Assembly (NCBI GenBank): GCA_025055175.1
Contig: JANWYT010000017.1
Coordinates: 28,202-92,201, forward strand
Origin: Anaerolineae bacterium
GTDB lineage: Bacteria > Chloroflexota > Anaerolineae > Aggregatilineales > Phototrophicaceae
Direction of reading: 5' to 3'
DNA: 64,000 bases
Part shown: positions 17,423-27,771 of the stretch, piece after piece
How positions within the stretch are numbered: the stretch's first letter is position 1
How the letters are laid out: each line of letters begins with the position of its first letter
Notes under the pieces: generated by a model
What the model was told of the DNA's origin: nothing
The model's database searches: none
Seen by the model: only the letters and a program-made list of their open reading frames with translations
Position numbers and translations under genes: made by a program

Positions 17423-18202
17423 CTACCAGGACAAATCTGGCGGCGTCTCGCTGGGGTTGGCAGAGACGGGAGCTTGCCACTGCTCGCCCAGCCAGGCTAC
17501 GAGCTGCTGAGTACAGGGCGGAGATAAGCGCACGGCGGCTTCGAAGTGGTTGGGCGAAAAGGCATAAAGGTTGGTGTGATTCCTACGCACTACCCAGATG
17601 AGATAGTCGCGCTGCCAGCGCTGGGCGCTCCACAAGAAAGCTAGTCCGCCGCTGGGGCGACGCATGAGTTCCAGCCAGCGTTCGCGGTCTTTGACGCTGA
17701 GATCAGCTTGGACGAAGCGTAGGCTGAGCATAGCCGCCCAAGAGAACGACCAGTGAGTCACTTGGGTGCGCTGGTCAACCTCCACAATCAGCGAGGCAGC
17801 GCCGTCTTGAGTGCCGAGCGTAGCCACCTGACGCAGGCTCACCTTGCCCAGAGGACGTGTGTGTATCGTCGTCAGCATGGGCATGTTGGGCAGACGCTTG
17901 CTTAGTTCCAGGTCAAGATCGACCGTCCCGTCGAAGAACTGCTCTAGCAGCCAGGGAGCATCGGAGAGGGTGGGGGGCGTAGGTTCTTGGGCGCTGGAGT
18001 TCGCGACGGGCGGGGCAGGATGCGGCGCGAGCATAGTAGCCACTACACGACTGCGACTGATGGTAGACAAGCTGGGCGACTGGTTGGTATCAGCGCTCAG
18101 TTCCGCATTGCCGTTGTTCTGCAGCGTGTCGATGACCTTCTTCACGACTTCTGCAGGGCTGAGGGGCTTGGGGGCTTGGGAGGGCGTCTTCGGGGCAGAC
18201 AT
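17423..18202 (-). CDS. Hypothetical protein with a Pro-rich N-terminus
   Basis: A 259-residue soluble protein that I do not recognise. Residues 1-85 are low-complexity and Pro/Ala/Ser-rich; about 86-250 are compact, with a Trp-rich core ([36 protein letters not shown]). No catalytic motif is evident. It is the first gene of the minus-strand run leading to yyaL and the exonuclease and is divergent from ftsH, sharing a 150-bp intergenic region with it. Confidence 0.65.
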   Translation of the reverse strand: MSAPKTPSQAPKPLSPAEVVKKVIDTLQNNGNAELSADTNQSPSLSTISRSRVVATMLAPHPAPPVANSSAQEPTPPTLSDAPWLLEQFFDGTVDLDLELSKRLPNMPMLTTIHTRPLGKVSLRQVATLGTQDGAASLIVEVDQRTQVTHWSFSWAAMLSLRFVQADLSVKDRERWLELMRRPSGGLAFLWSAQRWQRDYLIWVVRRNHTNLYAFSPNHFEAAVRLSPPCTQQLVAWLGEQWQAPVSANPSETPPDLSW

Positions 18203-18312
18203 CGTCTAGTCCTATCTCTCGTGCGTCAAGTATAATTTAAGAGAAGCGATTGTGCCAAACCCCTTCACGCCGCGTTGAACCAGCATTAGCACGATTCTAA
18301 CACGCAGGTAGG

Positions 18313-18318
18313 TATAAT
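18313..18318 (+). promoter_or_regulatory. Consensus -10 box for ftsH
   Basis: TATAAT 36 bp upstream of the ftsH start in the divergent intergenic region. The -35 is not convincing. A second TATAAT lies at 18231-18236. Confidence 0.35.
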
Positions 18319-18354
18319 CCCCGTATAAAGGCGCAGTCTCTGAATAGGTAGACG

Positions 18355-20343
18355 ATGGCACACAACAACTCAAACAACTCTAGCAACAATCGTCCTTCGG
18401 GGCGTCCTACACCTCCTGGCGGAGAGCGTCCGCCTCAGATGCCCGACTGGCGCAAGTGGGTTTGGCCCGGCGTCCTGCTGCTGTTCTTGGTCTGGACTCT
18501 GCTCTCGTCGGGCAGTCTGATGAGCGGCTCGCTCAGCAGCTCTGCAAGCCAAGTACCCTTCTCTACTGTGCGCAACGAAGCTGCAAACAACATCGCGCGC
18601 ATCATCTTCGACGCTAATGGCGTGCAGGCTAGCGGGCAATTCATTCGTCCCATCACTGCGCAGCTGGCCGATGGCCGCACGGTCAACATCCAGCGCTTCA
18701 CGACCATCCTGCCACCTGGCGGCGCGCAGGCTCTGCAAAACATCCTCTCCGAGCGCAACCCTCAGGCGCTGGTGGAGAGTACACCACCAGAGAGCTTGCC
18801 TTTGCTGCTGGGCATTTTAATACAGTTCCTGCCCTTCCTGCTCATCATCGGCTTCTTTGTCTGGATGTCGCGGCGCGCCAACGGCCAGATGAACGGCGTC
18901 TTCGGCTTTGGCCGCAGCAACGCCAAACAGTATACCGCCGAGCAGCCGCGCGTCACCTTCGCCGATGTAGCAGGCCAGGACGCCGCCAAGCGCGAGCTAG
19001 AAGAAGTCGTCGACTTCCTCAGCAACCCAGAGAAGTACATCTCACTGGGGGCGCGCGTGCCGCGAGGTGTGTTGCTGGTTGGCCCTCCAGGGACGGGCAA
19101 GACGCTCATGGCCCGCGCCGTAGCCGGCGAAGCCAACTGCGCCTTCTTCAGCATCGCTGCGTCCGAATTCGTCGAGATGTTCGTCGGCGTGGGCGCGGCC
19201 CGTGTGCGCGACTTGTTCAGCAAGGCCAAAGAAAATTCGCCAAGCATCGTATTCATCGACGAGATTGACGCGGTGGGCCGTCAGCGCGGCGCTGGCTTGG
19301 GCGGCGGTAACGACGAACGCGAGCAGACGCTCAACCAGATGCTGTCTGAGTTGGATGGCTTCGATCAGTCTTCGACGGTGATCGTCATGGCCGCCACCAA
19401 TCGCCCCGATGTCCTCGATCCAGCCCTGTTGCGCCCAGGCCGCTTTGACCGCCAGGTGACAGTAGACCTGCCCGACCGCAATGGACGTCTGGATATCCTC
19501 AAGATTCACACCAAAGGCAAGCCACTGGCTGCTGACGTGGACATTGAAGCCATCGCCTCGGCGACAGTGGGCTTCAGCGGCGCCGACCTGGCCAATCTGG
19601 CCAACGAAGCCGCCCTGAACGCAGCCCGCTATAACCGCAAGAAGATCACTCAGAGCGACTTCACCTCGGCATTTGAGCGCATCATCCTCGGCACAGAACG
19701 CCCGCCGCTCTCCAACCCAGAAGAGCGCCGCGTGGTTGCCTACCACGAAGCCGGCCATGCTCTAGCGGCGCTGCTCACTCAGGGGGCGGATAACGTCCTC
19801 AAGGTGACGATTACGCCGCGCGGCCAGGCTCTGGGCATCACTGCCTTTATGCCAGAAGACGACCGCCGTAACTATCCGCGCACCTACCTAGAAGCGACGC
19901 TCAACGTGGCTTTGGGTGGGCGCGTGGCGGAAGAGCTGGTCTTTGGCGACGTGACGACCGGCGCCAGCAACGACTTGCTGCGCGTGACCAACATCGCGCG
20001 GCGCATGGTGGCTCAGTTCGGCATGAGCGAGGCTATTGGCCCACTGAACTTCGGCGAGACGGAGACACAGCCTTTCCTGGGCTATACTATTGGCCAGGGG
20101 CGCAGCTACAGCGAGACGACGGCAGCCCGCATTGACGCTGAGGTGCGCAAGATTGTAGAGACGGCCTATCAGCGCACGCGCACTCTGCTCACTCAGAATC
20201 GTGACAAACTGGATTTGATCGCTAATGAGCTGCTAGCGGCTGAAGTCGTGGAACGCGACCGCCTGTTGGAGCTGATGGGCATGGACGCTAATAAGCCCAT
20301 TGACGTGCCGACGGTGGACGCGCACCAGCGCACGGACGACTGA
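18355..20343 (+). CDS. ftsH: ATP-dependent zinc metalloprotease FtsH
   Basis: A 662-residue membrane-bound AAA protease that degrades misfolded membrane proteins and short-lived regulators. Order: Asn/Ser/Pro-rich leader (1-30), TM1 (about 38-55), periplasmic segment, TM2 (about 148-172), AAA domain with Walker A GPPGTGKT (243-250), Walker [12 protein letters not shown] and the second region of homology ([20 protein letters not shown]), then the M41 protease domain with zinc motif HEAGH (464-468). Length and domain order are normal. The Asn-rich N-terminus ([11 protein letters not shown]) is unusual. It is a single-gene unit with a hairpin after the stop. Confidence 0.97.
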   Translation: MAHNNSNNSSNNRPSGRPTPPGGERPPQMPDWRKWVWPGVLLLFLVWTLLSSGSLMSGSLSSSASQVPFSTVRNEAANNIARIIFDANGVQASGQFIRPITAQLADGRTVNIQRFTTILPPGGAQALQNILSERNPQALVESTPPESLPLLLGILIQFLPFLLIIGFFVWMSRRANGQMNGVFGFGRSNAKQYTAEQPRVTFADVAGQDAAKRELEEVVDFLSNPEKYISLGARVPRGVLLVGPPGTGKTLMARAVAGEANCAFFSIAASEFVEMFVGVGAARVRDLFSKAKENSPSIVFIDEIDAVGRQRGAGLGGGNDEREQTLNQMLSELDGFDQSSTVIVMAATNRPDVLDPALLRPGRFDRQVTVDLPDRNGRLDILKIHTKGKPLAADVDIEAIASATVGFSGADLANLANEAALNAARYNRKKITQSDFTSAFERIILGTERPPLSNPEERRVVAYHEAGHALAALLTQGADNVLKVTITPRGQALGITAFMPEDDRRNYPRTYLEATLNVALGGRVAEELVFGDVTTGASNDLLRVTNIARRMVAQFGMSEAIGPLNFGETETQPFLGYTIGQGRSYSETTAARIDAEVRKIVETAYQRTRTLLTQNRDKLDLIANELLAAEVVERDRLLELMGMDANKPIDVPTVDAHQRTDD

Positions 20344-20373
20344 AGGCAGCGCCGCTAGGCCCTCCCATCCTCT

Positions 20374-20418
20374 TGTGCCTGAGCGAAGTCGTTGTTCACA
20401 GAGACTCGCCCAGGCACA
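20374..20418. terminator. Hairpin between ftsH and the EF-G-like gene
   Basis: TGTGCCTGAGCGA (20374-20386) pairs with TCGCCCAGGCACA (20406-20418), 12 of 13 positions, loop 19 bases. It lies between convergent genes and could serve both; no T-run follows. Confidence 0.6.
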
Positions 20419-20428
20419 GCGCATCATC

Positions 20429-22507
20429 TCATCCTGTGGCTTCAGCTTTGTTCTGTGCGATGATATCAGCCTGCAGGTGCTGCGGCACGCGCTCGTAATG
20501 CGAGAAAGTCATCGTGTAGATGCCGCGTCCGCCGGTCATGCTGCGCAGCTGGTTGCTGTAACGTAGCATTTCGGCTAGCGGCACTTGTGCGCTGATGACG
20601 CTCTTGAGGCCAACGGTGTCCATGCCCATGATGCGCCCACGTCGCGTGTTCAGGTCGCCCATGACATCGCCCATCATGGTCTCTGGCACAGTGATCTGCA
20701 CATTCATGATCGGCTCCAGCAGGGTGGGGTTGGCGGCCATGAACGCTTCTTTGAAGGCTTCGCGACCAGCAATCTGGAAGGCAATGTCTTTGCTATCGAC
20801 GGGATGTTCTTTGCCGTCGAAGATGATGGCTTTCACGTTGACGATGGGATAGCCAGCCAGCACGCCGTTCTCCAAGACGCCGCGCACGCCTTTCTCTGTC
20901 GAGGCGACGAAGGGAGCGGATACCGCGCCGCCCACGATCTGCGACTCGAAGACAAAATCGCCCTCGTGAGGCATAATACGGAGGCTGACTTCGCCGAATT
21001 GGCCAGCGCCGCCCGTTTGCTTCTTGTGACGATAGGTGGCCTCTTTGGTGGTCGTGATCGTCTCGCGATAGGGGACGCGTGGCAAGTGCGTGTCAATGCC
21101 CACGCCCAGCGCTTCAGCGCGCGCAATCGTCACCGCGATATGAATCTCGCCCATGCCTTCCAGGATGACTTGCTTGGTCTCTGGGTCTTGCCGCCAGCGC
21201 AGGGTGGGGTCAGCGGCGCACAGGCTGGTGAGGACGGTGCCGATCTTGGCGCTATCGGCCTGGGTGCGCGGGGTGACGGCTACGCTGTAAATGGGCTGCG
21301 GAAATTCTGGGCGGACAATTTCGAAGTCTTTGTCCTTGTCGCCTATGGTGTCGCCTGTCTTGGTGGCTTGTAGCTTGGCCACCACGCCTAAATCGCCCAC
21401 GTGCAGGCGCGGCGCAGGGATTTGTTCCTTACCGCGCATCTCCATCACCGTGCCGAAGCGTTCTTCCTGTCGCGAGCTGTTGTTGTAGTTGCGACTGTCA
21501 CTGCTGATGACGCCGCTGAAAATACGGAAGTAGCTCATCTGGCCTACGTAGCGATCCGTCGCTGTCTTGAAGACGTAGGCTGCTAGAGGCGCGTCGTCTT
21601 TTTGAGGGGGCATGAGATATTCGCGCTTCTCAGCGCCGGGGCGCAAGATGCCCACGCGACGCACTTCCGGTGACGAGGTGTAAACAATGAGAGCTTCCAT
21701 GAGCGGCACGACGCCGATATTCTGCGTGCCGCTGGTGGCGAAGACGGGGACAGTGTTCAGCAGATGGCTTCTGGCCGCCTTGCGCATACCGTCGCGGATG
21801 TCTTCGTAGCTCAACGTCCCCTCGTCGAAGTACTTCTGCATGAGGTCGTCATCGGCTTCAGCGGCTGCTTCCATCACTACCAAGTGAGCCGCTTCGACCT
21901 CATCGACCATGTCAGCGGGCAGCTCGCTGCGCTCCGACCCAACGCCCATGTAGGCCTTGCGCGTCACTGTGTTGGCGACGCCTTTGAAGCTGGCCTGCTG
22001 ACCAATAGGCATGGTCACTGGGACGAACTTGTATTTGGGGAAGGCGACGCGCAGTTGCTCAAGCGCGCCTTTGTAGCTAGCGTTCTCCCGATCCATCTTG
22101 TTGATGACGACGATGATCGGCTGCTGATATTCGCGGGCGTACTCCCAAACCAGCTCTGTGCCGACTTCGACGCCGCTCACCGCGTCCACCACTACGATCA
22201 CAGAGTCAGCGACGCGGATGGCGTTCTTCATCTCGCCCAAGAAGTCAGTGTAGCCGGGCGTATCTAGCACGTTGATCTTGTGGTCAGCAAATTCTAGTTG
22301 GATGAGCGAGGTAGACAAAGAGAGTTTGCGCGCCTTCTCCTCTTCTTCCCAATCGCTGACTGTCGTGCCGTCCTCTATGCGGCCCATGCGACTGATCGCT
22401 CCGGCGTTGAACAGCATGGCCTCGACCAGCGAGGTCTTGCCGCTGCTCTGATGGCCGACCAGGGCCACGTTGCGTAATTTATCGGTGGTGTATTCTTTCA
22501 TGGCCAT
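20429..22507 (-). CDS. Elongation factor G paralogue (EF-G-like GTPase)
   Basis: A 692-residue translational GTPase with G1 GHQSSGKTS (18-26), G3 DTPGYTDF, G4 NKMD, followed by domains II-V (domain IV region YRHKKQTGGAGQFGEVSLR). G1 differs from the AHIDAGKTT of the housekeeping EF-G, and the protein starts KLRNVALVGHQSSGKTSL, as in the EF-G-like or 'EF-G2' group. It is also outside the str operon (no rpsL, rpsG or tuf nearby). Members of this group may help in translocation, recycling or stress; the exact role here is unknown. The ribosome-binding site AGAGGA precedes the start by about 9 bases. Single gene, convergent with ftsH. Confidence 0.9.
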   Translation of the reverse strand: MAMKEYTTDKLRNVALVGHQSSGKTSLVEAMLFNAGAISRMGRIEDGTTVSDWEEEEKARKLSLSTSLIQLEFADHKINVLDTPGYTDFLGEMKNAIRVADSVIVVVDAVSGVEVGTELVWEYAREYQQPIIVVINKMDRENASYKGALEQLRVAFPKYKFVPVTMPIGQQASFKGVANTVTRKAYMGVGSERSELPADMVDEVEAAHLVVMEAAAEADDDLMQKYFDEGTLSYEDIRDGMRKAARSHLLNTVPVFATSGTQNIGVVPLMEALIVYTSSPEVRRVGILRPGAEKREYLMPPQKDDAPLAAYVFKTATDRYVGQMSYFRIFSGVISSDSRNYNNSSRQEERFGTVMEMRGKEQIPAPRLHVGDLGVVAKLQATKTGDTIGDKDKDFEIVRPEFPQPIYSVAVTPRTQADSAKIGTVLTSLCAADPTLRWRQDPETKQVILEGMGEIHIAVTIARAEALGVGIDTHLPRVPYRETITTTKEATYRHKKQTGGAGQFGEVSLRIMPHEGDFVFESQIVGGAVSAPFVASTEKGVRGVLENGVLAGYPIVNVKAIIFDGKEHPVDSKDIAFQIAGREAFKEAFMAANPTLLEPIMNVQITVPETMMGDVMGDLNTRRGRIMGMDTVGLKSVISAQVPLAEMLRYSNQLRSMTGGRGIYTMTFSHYERVPQHLQADIIAQNKAEATG

Positions 22508-22692
22508 GACAAAAAATCCTCTCAGTTTGGCAGTGGAAGGAGGGTTGTGGCCTGAGAAGGTCAGAACCCCATGTTTGAAAGGCGCATTATCGACGCTTCA
22601 AGCAAATTTTAAGGCGGTGTGAGGGCCTTGTCAAAAAACGAGGGGCGACGCCTATCGCCCCTCAGCCTGTGTTTTTCAGCCTGCCTCGGCGC

Positions 22693-23940
22693 TCAGCCGC
22701 GCAGCAACTTGGGCAGATCGCGCCACTTGGGCGTCTGCCCGCTCAGCAGGGTTTGCACGCGGAATAGGCGCGCTGCCAACCACACAGCGCCAATTAACCC
22801 TATCACCTGCATACCTAGACTGAGGACGATCTCTAGAACAGGAACTTCTACGATGGTAATACGTATCAACATGCTGATCGGGCCTGATAAAGGCAGAATG
22901 CTCAAGATGGTCGGCAGGGTGGCGTTGGGCGTTTGCAGGAAGATTCCGAACAGGTACAAAGGGATGACAGACGGCAGGACGAAGACGAAGATGTACTGCG
23001 AGCCGTCGGTCAGAGAGCTGGACAGTGCGCCGATAGCGCCATAGATGGCCGCAAAGGTGAAGTAGGCCAGGACGAAATAGGCCAGCATGATCGGTAAGCG
23101 CTCATACGGCACTTGGATGTTGAGCAGCGCAGTGGCTGTCTGGAAGGCCGGGAGCTGCACAGCAGTGTTGAGGGCTAGCAGACCCAGACCCACCCACAGG
23201 ACGATCGCTAGGAGGCCCTGCGTGCCATAAGCCAGGATTTTGCCCCCTAGCAGTTCCAGCGGGCGCACGCTAGAGATGAGGACTTCGATAGCTTTGTTCT
23301 CCTTCTCCTCGATGACGCCCTGCATGAGGTAGCCGCTGCTGACGAACAAACCGAGCAGAAAGACGATGGTGAAGACGTAGACCAGGATGAAGTCGGCGTC
23401 CTCGTTGGTCGCTTGAGTGCCGTCTCGGCTGGTGCGACTGAGGTTGAATAGCTCCAAGTTCACTGGCCTGCTCAGGCGGCGCAAGAGTCGCGGCTCGACG
23501 TCTTCGACGACGGTCTCGTAGAAGAGCTGTTCCAGCGGCGCGCTCGTAATGCGATCCAGTGCGACGTTGGGGGTATGCAGCCGCACGTCGCCCGTCTCGG
23601 CCCAATCCTCAGCAACCACGTACAGCGCATCGATCTTGCCACTGCGCACGTCGGCGCGGGCCTGCTGTTCATCATCGTAGAGGGTGATACGGCTGGCCAA
23701 GCTCTCTGGCACTTTGCGGAAAGCGCCAGAGTAATCGACAATCCCGGCGCGTTGAATGCCGCGAAAGTCGAACTGGCGCACGACCTCTTGCGGATCAGGC
23801 GCTGCGGCGCCTGCCAGGAAGTTATAGCCGAAGGCGAAGACGAACAGGCTGAGCGGCAAGCCCAGCGTCCCTACCCAGTAGCCGCGTCGCTTGAGTTGCG
23901 TCGTCAGCTCGTACCAGAAGACCGTCCACAGCTTGTTCAT
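22693..23940 (-). CDS. ABC-2 type exporter permease (NatB-like), second subunit
   Basis: A 415-residue membrane protein: one N-terminal helix, a long extracytoplasmic domain (about 40-180), then five to six helices. The segment LMQGVIEEKENKAIEVLISS, with the conserved EEKE...E pattern before the second helix, is the signature of the NatB/YhaP family. The start at 23940 overlaps the preceding stop by 4 bp (ATGA) and has AGGAGGTG upstream; a longer in-frame reading to 24117 runs into the previous gene and is not needed. With the sister permease and NatA-like ATPase it forms a heteromeric exporter. The substrate is unknown; the family includes Na+ and drug or peptide exporters. Confidence 0.88.
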   Translation of the reverse strand: MNKLWTVFWYELTTQLKRRGYWVGTLGLPLSLFVFAFGYNFLAGAAAPDPQEVVRQFDFRGIQRAGIVDYSGAFRKVPESLASRITLYDDEQQARADVRSGKIDALYVVAEDWAETGDVRLHTPNVALDRITSAPLEQLFYETVVEDVEPRLLRRLSRPVNLELFNLSRTSRDGTQATNEDADFILVYVFTIVFLLGLFVSSGYLMQGVIEEKENKAIEVLISSVRPLELLGGKILAYGTQGLLAIVLWVGLGLLALNTAVQLPAFQTATALLNIQVPYERLPIMLAYFVLAYFTFAAIYGAIGALSSSLTDGSQYIFVFVLPSVIPLYLFGIFLQTPNATLPTILSILPLSGPISMLIRITIVEVPVLEIVLSLGMQVIGLIGAVWLAARLFRVQTLLSGQTPKWRDLPKLLRG

Positions 23941-25178
23941 GCGCGCACCTCCTGAGTTTGGCGTTGCGTCTGGCCACTGCGGATGACGCGCCAAATTTCG
24001 CGCGGGGTGGGCGATTTGCCGTACAGCAAAATGCCCCAGCGGAACAGACGGGCTGCAATCACTAGCACCAAAAGCGTCGTCAACAGCAGCAGGCCCAGGC
24101 TGAGCAGAACTTGCCACAGCGGCACTGCCACAAAACTCATGCGGAAGATCATGGCCATGCCAGAGGTGACGGGAATCAGCGAGAGCAATGTGGGCAGTGG
24201 GCCGTTGGCGTCGCTGAAGAAATTGAAGATGAAGAACAGCGGCAACACCAGAGGCAAAGTGACGATACCGGCATAGGAGCGACTCTCTTGTTCGCTGTCC
24301 ACGATGGCGCCGAAGCCTGCTAGCAGGCTGCCTAACAGAAAATAGGTCAGCACAAAGTAAGCCAACACCACCAGCAATAGATCGAGCGGCAGGGCTACTG
24401 CTTCCAAGAAGGGCAGATCACCTCCCAGGCGCAGCGCCACCAGGCCGATCGCCAGCCATACCACCACCTGTACCAGACCAATCGCTCCCAAGCCCAAGAC
24501 CTTGCCGGCCAGCAGATCGAGCGGCTTCACAGTGGTGACGAGGATCTCCATCAGCCGATTGGTCTTCTCCTCTACGACGCCGGCCATGAGGAACTGGCTG
24601 GTGAGTTGCAGCGTGAGCATGAACAGGACGACGAAGGCCATCGGCAAGATGAACAGGCCGAAGACGTTGTCGCGCGTCAGAGTGCGGCCTGTGTCTTCAA
24701 CGTAGATACTCATTCGGGCTGGATTGAGCAGGCGATCTGCGTAGCGTGCTTCGCCGACCTGGATCATCAGCGCTTCTGCGATTAGCTCTTCGACGCGCTC
24801 TTGCAGGTCTTCGGCTACTGTGCCGTAGCTGTACAAGCCTACTTTGCCATCGGCATAGTAGTTCGGGCCGATCTGGATGAGAGCATCCAGCGTGCCATCG
24901 TCTAGGGCTGTCTGAGCGCTCTCCCAATCCTTATAAGAACGGATGTTTTCGCGGGCCAGCAGTTCAGCGGGCAGCAAATCGACGGCCTGGTACAGGCCTA
25001 AACGTTCTCCTTCGACCTCGCCGCTGTCGATGGTGGAAGCCGTAATCCACGCCACTATGACCATGACGACGACGATGAACAGCGGAATGCCAAAAGTCGC
25101 GAACAAGAACGACGGTTTGGTGATGTTGCTGATGAATTCGTGACGTGCCACCAACCACCAGCGTCTTTGGTGCGTCAT
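23937..25178 (-). CDS. ABC-2 type exporter permease (NatB-like), first subunit
   Basis: A 413-residue paralogue of the next gene with the same plan: N-terminal helix (PSFLFATFGIPLFIVVVMVI), extracytoplasmic domain, then multiple helices. The family motif is AGVVEEKTNRLMEILVTTVK. It overlaps the ATPase stop and the next permease start by 4 bp each, so the three are translationally coupled. GGAGGCC precedes the start. Two different permeases next to each other point to a heterodimeric membrane part. Confidence 0.88.
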   Translation of the reverse strand: MTHQRRWWLVARHEFISNITKPSFLFATFGIPLFIVVVMVIVAWITASTIDSGEVEGERLGLYQAVDLLPAELLARENIRSYKDWESAQTALDDGTLDALIQIGPNYYADGKVGLYSYGTVAEDLQERVEELIAEALMIQVGEARYADRLLNPARMSIYVEDTGRTLTRDNVFGLFILPMAFVVLFMLTLQLTSQFLMAGVVEEKTNRLMEILVTTVKPLDLLAGKVLGLGAIGLVQVVVWLAIGLVALRLGGDLPFLEAVALPLDLLLVVLAYFVLTYFLLGSLLAGFGAIVDSEQESRSYAGIVTLPLVLPLFFIFNFFSDANGPLPTLLSLIPVTSGMAMIFRMSFVAVPLWQVLLSLGLLLLTTLLVLVIAARLFRWGILLYGKSPTPREIWRVIRSGQTQRQTQEVRA

Positions 25179-26146
25179 ACGGCCTCCTTCTCAACTTCGC
25201 GCTCGGCTTCGCGACGGTTGAGCCAACGCACTTCCTGCGCGTCCTCTTCAGCCACTTGGATGAAGATGTCGTCCAGCGACGGCACGGCGCGTTCAAAGCG
25301 CTCAATCGTCAGGCTGTCGTCGCGGGCGATGGCAGCCAGCACATCATCGTAGCTGACTTCGGGACGCAGATGCAGGCGCACTGCGCCGCGCCGCTGCTCG
25401 TTGAGCGACTCGACTTGGGTCACGCCGTCCAATCTGGACCAATCGCCCTGGCCCTCGACGATGATGGCGTGGATGGCGTACTGCTCGCGGATGGCCTGAA
25501 CTTCGCCGTAGAGGCGCTGCTGGCCGCGACTAATCATCAACAGGCGGTCGGCCATCTCCTCCACCTGATTCATCTGGTGGGTACTCATCACGATCGCCGA
25601 GCCTTTTTGGCGCAACTCGTACAGCCATTCTTTGACGACCATGCGATTCACTGGGTCAAGGCCGCTGAATGGCTCGTCGATGATGAGCAGACGCGGCTCG
25701 TGCATGACCGTCACGGCAAACTGCACCTTCTGTTGCATGCCCTTGCTCAGGTCGCTGACCTTTTTCTTGGCGAAATCAGCCAGCTCCAGGCGCTCTAAGT
25801 AGCTCATGGCCCGCTTGCGCGACTCGGCGGGCTTGAGGCCCTTAAGCGTCCCCAGGTAGGTCATCATGTCCAAGACTTTCTGCGATTTGTACAGGCCGCG
25901 TTCTTCGGGCAGGTAGCCAATCTGGTTTTTAGCAGCGTCATCCAGCGGACGACCAAAGACGCGGATTGTGCCGCTGTCAGGGCGGATGATGTCGAGGATC
26001 ATGCGGATGGTCGTGCTTTTGCCGGCGCCATTCGGGCCGAGCAGGGCGAAAATCTCGCCGAAGCGCACCTCAAACGTGGCTTCGCGCACCGCTTGGAACT
26101 GACCAAAAGCTTTGGCAATGTGTTGAACATCGACAGCGGGTGACAT
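25175..26146 (-). CDS. ABC exporter ATPase (NatA-like)
   Basis: A 323-residue ATPase with Walker A GPNGAGKST (37-45), signature LSKGMQQ (133-139), Walker B LLIIDEP (153-159) and H-loop STHQMNQ. The C-terminal 90 residues (about 225-323) form the regulatory extension seen in NatA/CcmA-type exporters (DU4162-like). The start at 26146 follows GGGAGG; an in-frame ATG at 26218 adds implausible sequence. It heads the three-gene exporter operon. Confidence 0.9.
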   Translation of the reverse strand: MSPAVDVQHIAKAFGQFQAVREATFEVRFGEIFALLGPNGAGKSTTIRMILDIIRPDSGTIRVFGRPLDDAAKNQIGYLPEERGLYKSQKVLDMMTYLGTLKGLKPAESRKRAMSYLERLELADFAKKKVSDLSKGMQQKVQFAVTVMHEPRLLIIDEPFSGLDPVNRMVVKEWLYELRQKGSAIVMSTHQMNQVEEMADRLLMISRGQQRLYGEVQAIREQYAIHAIIVEGQGDWSRLDGVTQVESLNEQRRGAVRLHLRPEVSYDDVLAAIARDDSLTIERFERAVPSLDDIFIQVAEEDAQEVRWLNRREAEREVEKEAV

Positions 26147-26232
26147 GCGGCCTCCCTGAAAATAATGTTTGAATTCTTTTGAACATTGTAGGCTCATTTG
26201 CGCTCTTTGGCAATACAAATCGCAAGCTCCCC

Positions 26233-26269
26233 CACCCTTTGCAGACGAGCGCTTTTGGCGTATGGTTGC
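26233..26269 (+). repeat. 37-bp direct repeat, copy 1, with promoter-like content
   Basis: Identical over 37 bp to 27772-27808. It contains TTTGCA and TATGGT separated by 17 bp, which fits a sigma-70-type -35/-10 pair. The repeat ends 39 bp before the ATG of the glycosyltransferase gene at 26309. Either a duplicated promoter or the scar of a duplication or insertion. Confidence 0.75.
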
Positions 26270-26308
26270 TGTCTATTAGAAGCTTTTCCGTTGAAGTTAG
26301 GACGCGCT

Positions 26309-27763
26309 ATGAAACAGTCGCGAAAGTGGTGGTTGGCTTGGGTATTTATGATGACTCTAGGCTGGAGCATACGTTTTCTGGCTCTGGATGTTTTGCCACT
26401 ATTCATCGACGAGGCTGTCTTGGTAGGTTGGAGCTCGTCAGTTTTGCAAGGCAATCCCCTGGCTTTTGGTTCAGAAGGTCGTTATCTTACTCCCTGGGTA
26501 ACGGCTCTTTTCACTCCACAGCAAGCCTCGGTCTGGGTGATCCGTGCAGTTAGCCTACTATCAACTATGGTTGGCTGGTCAACATTGGTTGCTCTAACAC
26601 GTCGCCTGGGTGGACGCCGCGCAGCGCTTTGGTCACTAAGTCTGGCTATCTTTTTTCCTGTGCTTGCTTGGCATGAACGGATAGCTGTGGCCGACAACAC
26701 TTTATCTGTAATGATACTGATCTGGATATGGTTTCTGATACGAGCCTGGGAAGCACCGAACTTTAAGCCTGTTATGCACATAGAAGCAGGATTAATTTTT
26801 ATATTATCTTTCATTACTAAATCTTCAGCTTTATTATTAACTCCATTGCCAATTTGTGTGGCTATCATCCTAGGACGCTGGCCCTGGCGTATGAGGTGGC
26901 AGGCTCTTGCTTGGCACTACAGTGTCGTCTCAGCGCTATGTTTGCCCTTCTTGATTTTCCTGCGTTGGCGCGGAGTGGATTTTTTAGGCCGCGCTACTTA
27001 TGGCATGGCTAGCGACTTTTTCAATTTTGACCGTATCATCCAGCAAGCATCTTTCTTTGTCGAACACTGGCTAGGCTATTGGCACTGGTGGCTAAGCCTG
27101 ATTGCTCTTGTTTTCGTCATTCTGGCTTGGCATGTGGATTGCAGGCGTGTTGCTGTTCTCAGCTTGGCTTCAGTTGCTTGGATTGCCGCGCATCTCTTAA
27201 TTGGCGATTTTCTTTACTTCCGCTATTTTTTACCTGCTTTTTTTCCTTTTCTAGGTGTTGTTGGCTTGGGATTGGAAGTGATAACACGACAGAGCAAACT
27301 GCTAGCAGTCATTAGCTCAACAGTGTTAATTGGCTTCGGCGCGCTTTTTATTCAGCAAGCAGCCTTCAATTTGGAAGATCTTCCCTTGCCTCATCTAGAT
27401 CGTCTTCAGTATCTCACTGCTGATTCATCGGGCATGGCAGTTCCATCGACCGCTGAACGCTGGCTGAGACTTGCCAAACCTGAAGCACGTCTACTGGGCC
27501 TTTTGCCGCAGTGCGAAGCGCTGCGTCTGTACCTAACAGTCCAGGATCGTCAACGGTTGACCTGTCCCAATTTGCTCTCGGATTCTGCACGCCCGCGCGA
27601 TTTTGGCCTGCTGCTGGCCGAGGCTGATTGGCTAGTTGTGGAGCAGCCCTATCCTTTGCGCTTGCCCAACGCTTGGGAGCATAATTGGGAACTCGTTGCT
27701 GTAGAGTATCGGCCTGGTGAAAAGAGCGGCCTTGCACTTTATCGGCGGCTAGTCGTGTCTTAG
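26309..27763 (+). CDS. GT-C fold membrane glycosyltransferase, AT-richer than its neighbours
   Basis: A 484-residue polytopic protein of the GT39/ArnT-like kind. After the first helix comes PLFIDEAVLVGWSSSVLQG, the DE motif of the GT-C catalytic loop; then WHERIAVADNTLSVMIL and about nine further helices, with a soluble C-terminal 100 residues. Base composition is clearly lower in GC than the surrounding genes, with runs such as the region 26790-26840 nearly all A/T, suggesting more recent acquisition. The same 37-bp repeat lies upstream of this gene and again just after it, in front of the next GT-C gene. The start at 26309 has a TTAGGA site; a longer frame to 26198 would read through the repeat. 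Confidence 0.72.
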   Translation: MKQSRKWWLAWVFMMTLGWSIRFLALDVLPLFIDEAVLVGWSSSVLQGNPLAFGSEGRYLTPWVTALFTPQQASVWVIRAVSLLSTMVGWSTLVALTRRLGGRRAALWSLSLAIFFPVLAWHERIAVADNTLSVMILIWIWFLIRAWEAPNFKPVMHIEAGLIFILSFITKSSALLLTPLPICVAIILGRWPWRMRWQALAWHYSVVSALCLPFLIFLRWRGVDFLGRATYGMASDFFNFDRIIQQASFFVEHWLGYWHWWLSLIALVFVILAWHVDCRRVAVLSLASVAWIAAHLLIGDFLYFRYFLPAFFPFLGVVGLGLEVITRQSKLLAVISSTVLIGFGALFIQQAAFNLEDLPLPHLDRLQYLTADSSGMAVPSTAERWLRLAKPEARLLGLLPQCEALRLYLTVQDRQRLTCPNLLSDSARPRDFGLLLAEADWLVVEQPYPLRLPNAWEHNWELVAVEYRPGEKSGLALYRRLVVS

Positions 27764-27771
27764 ACTTATAT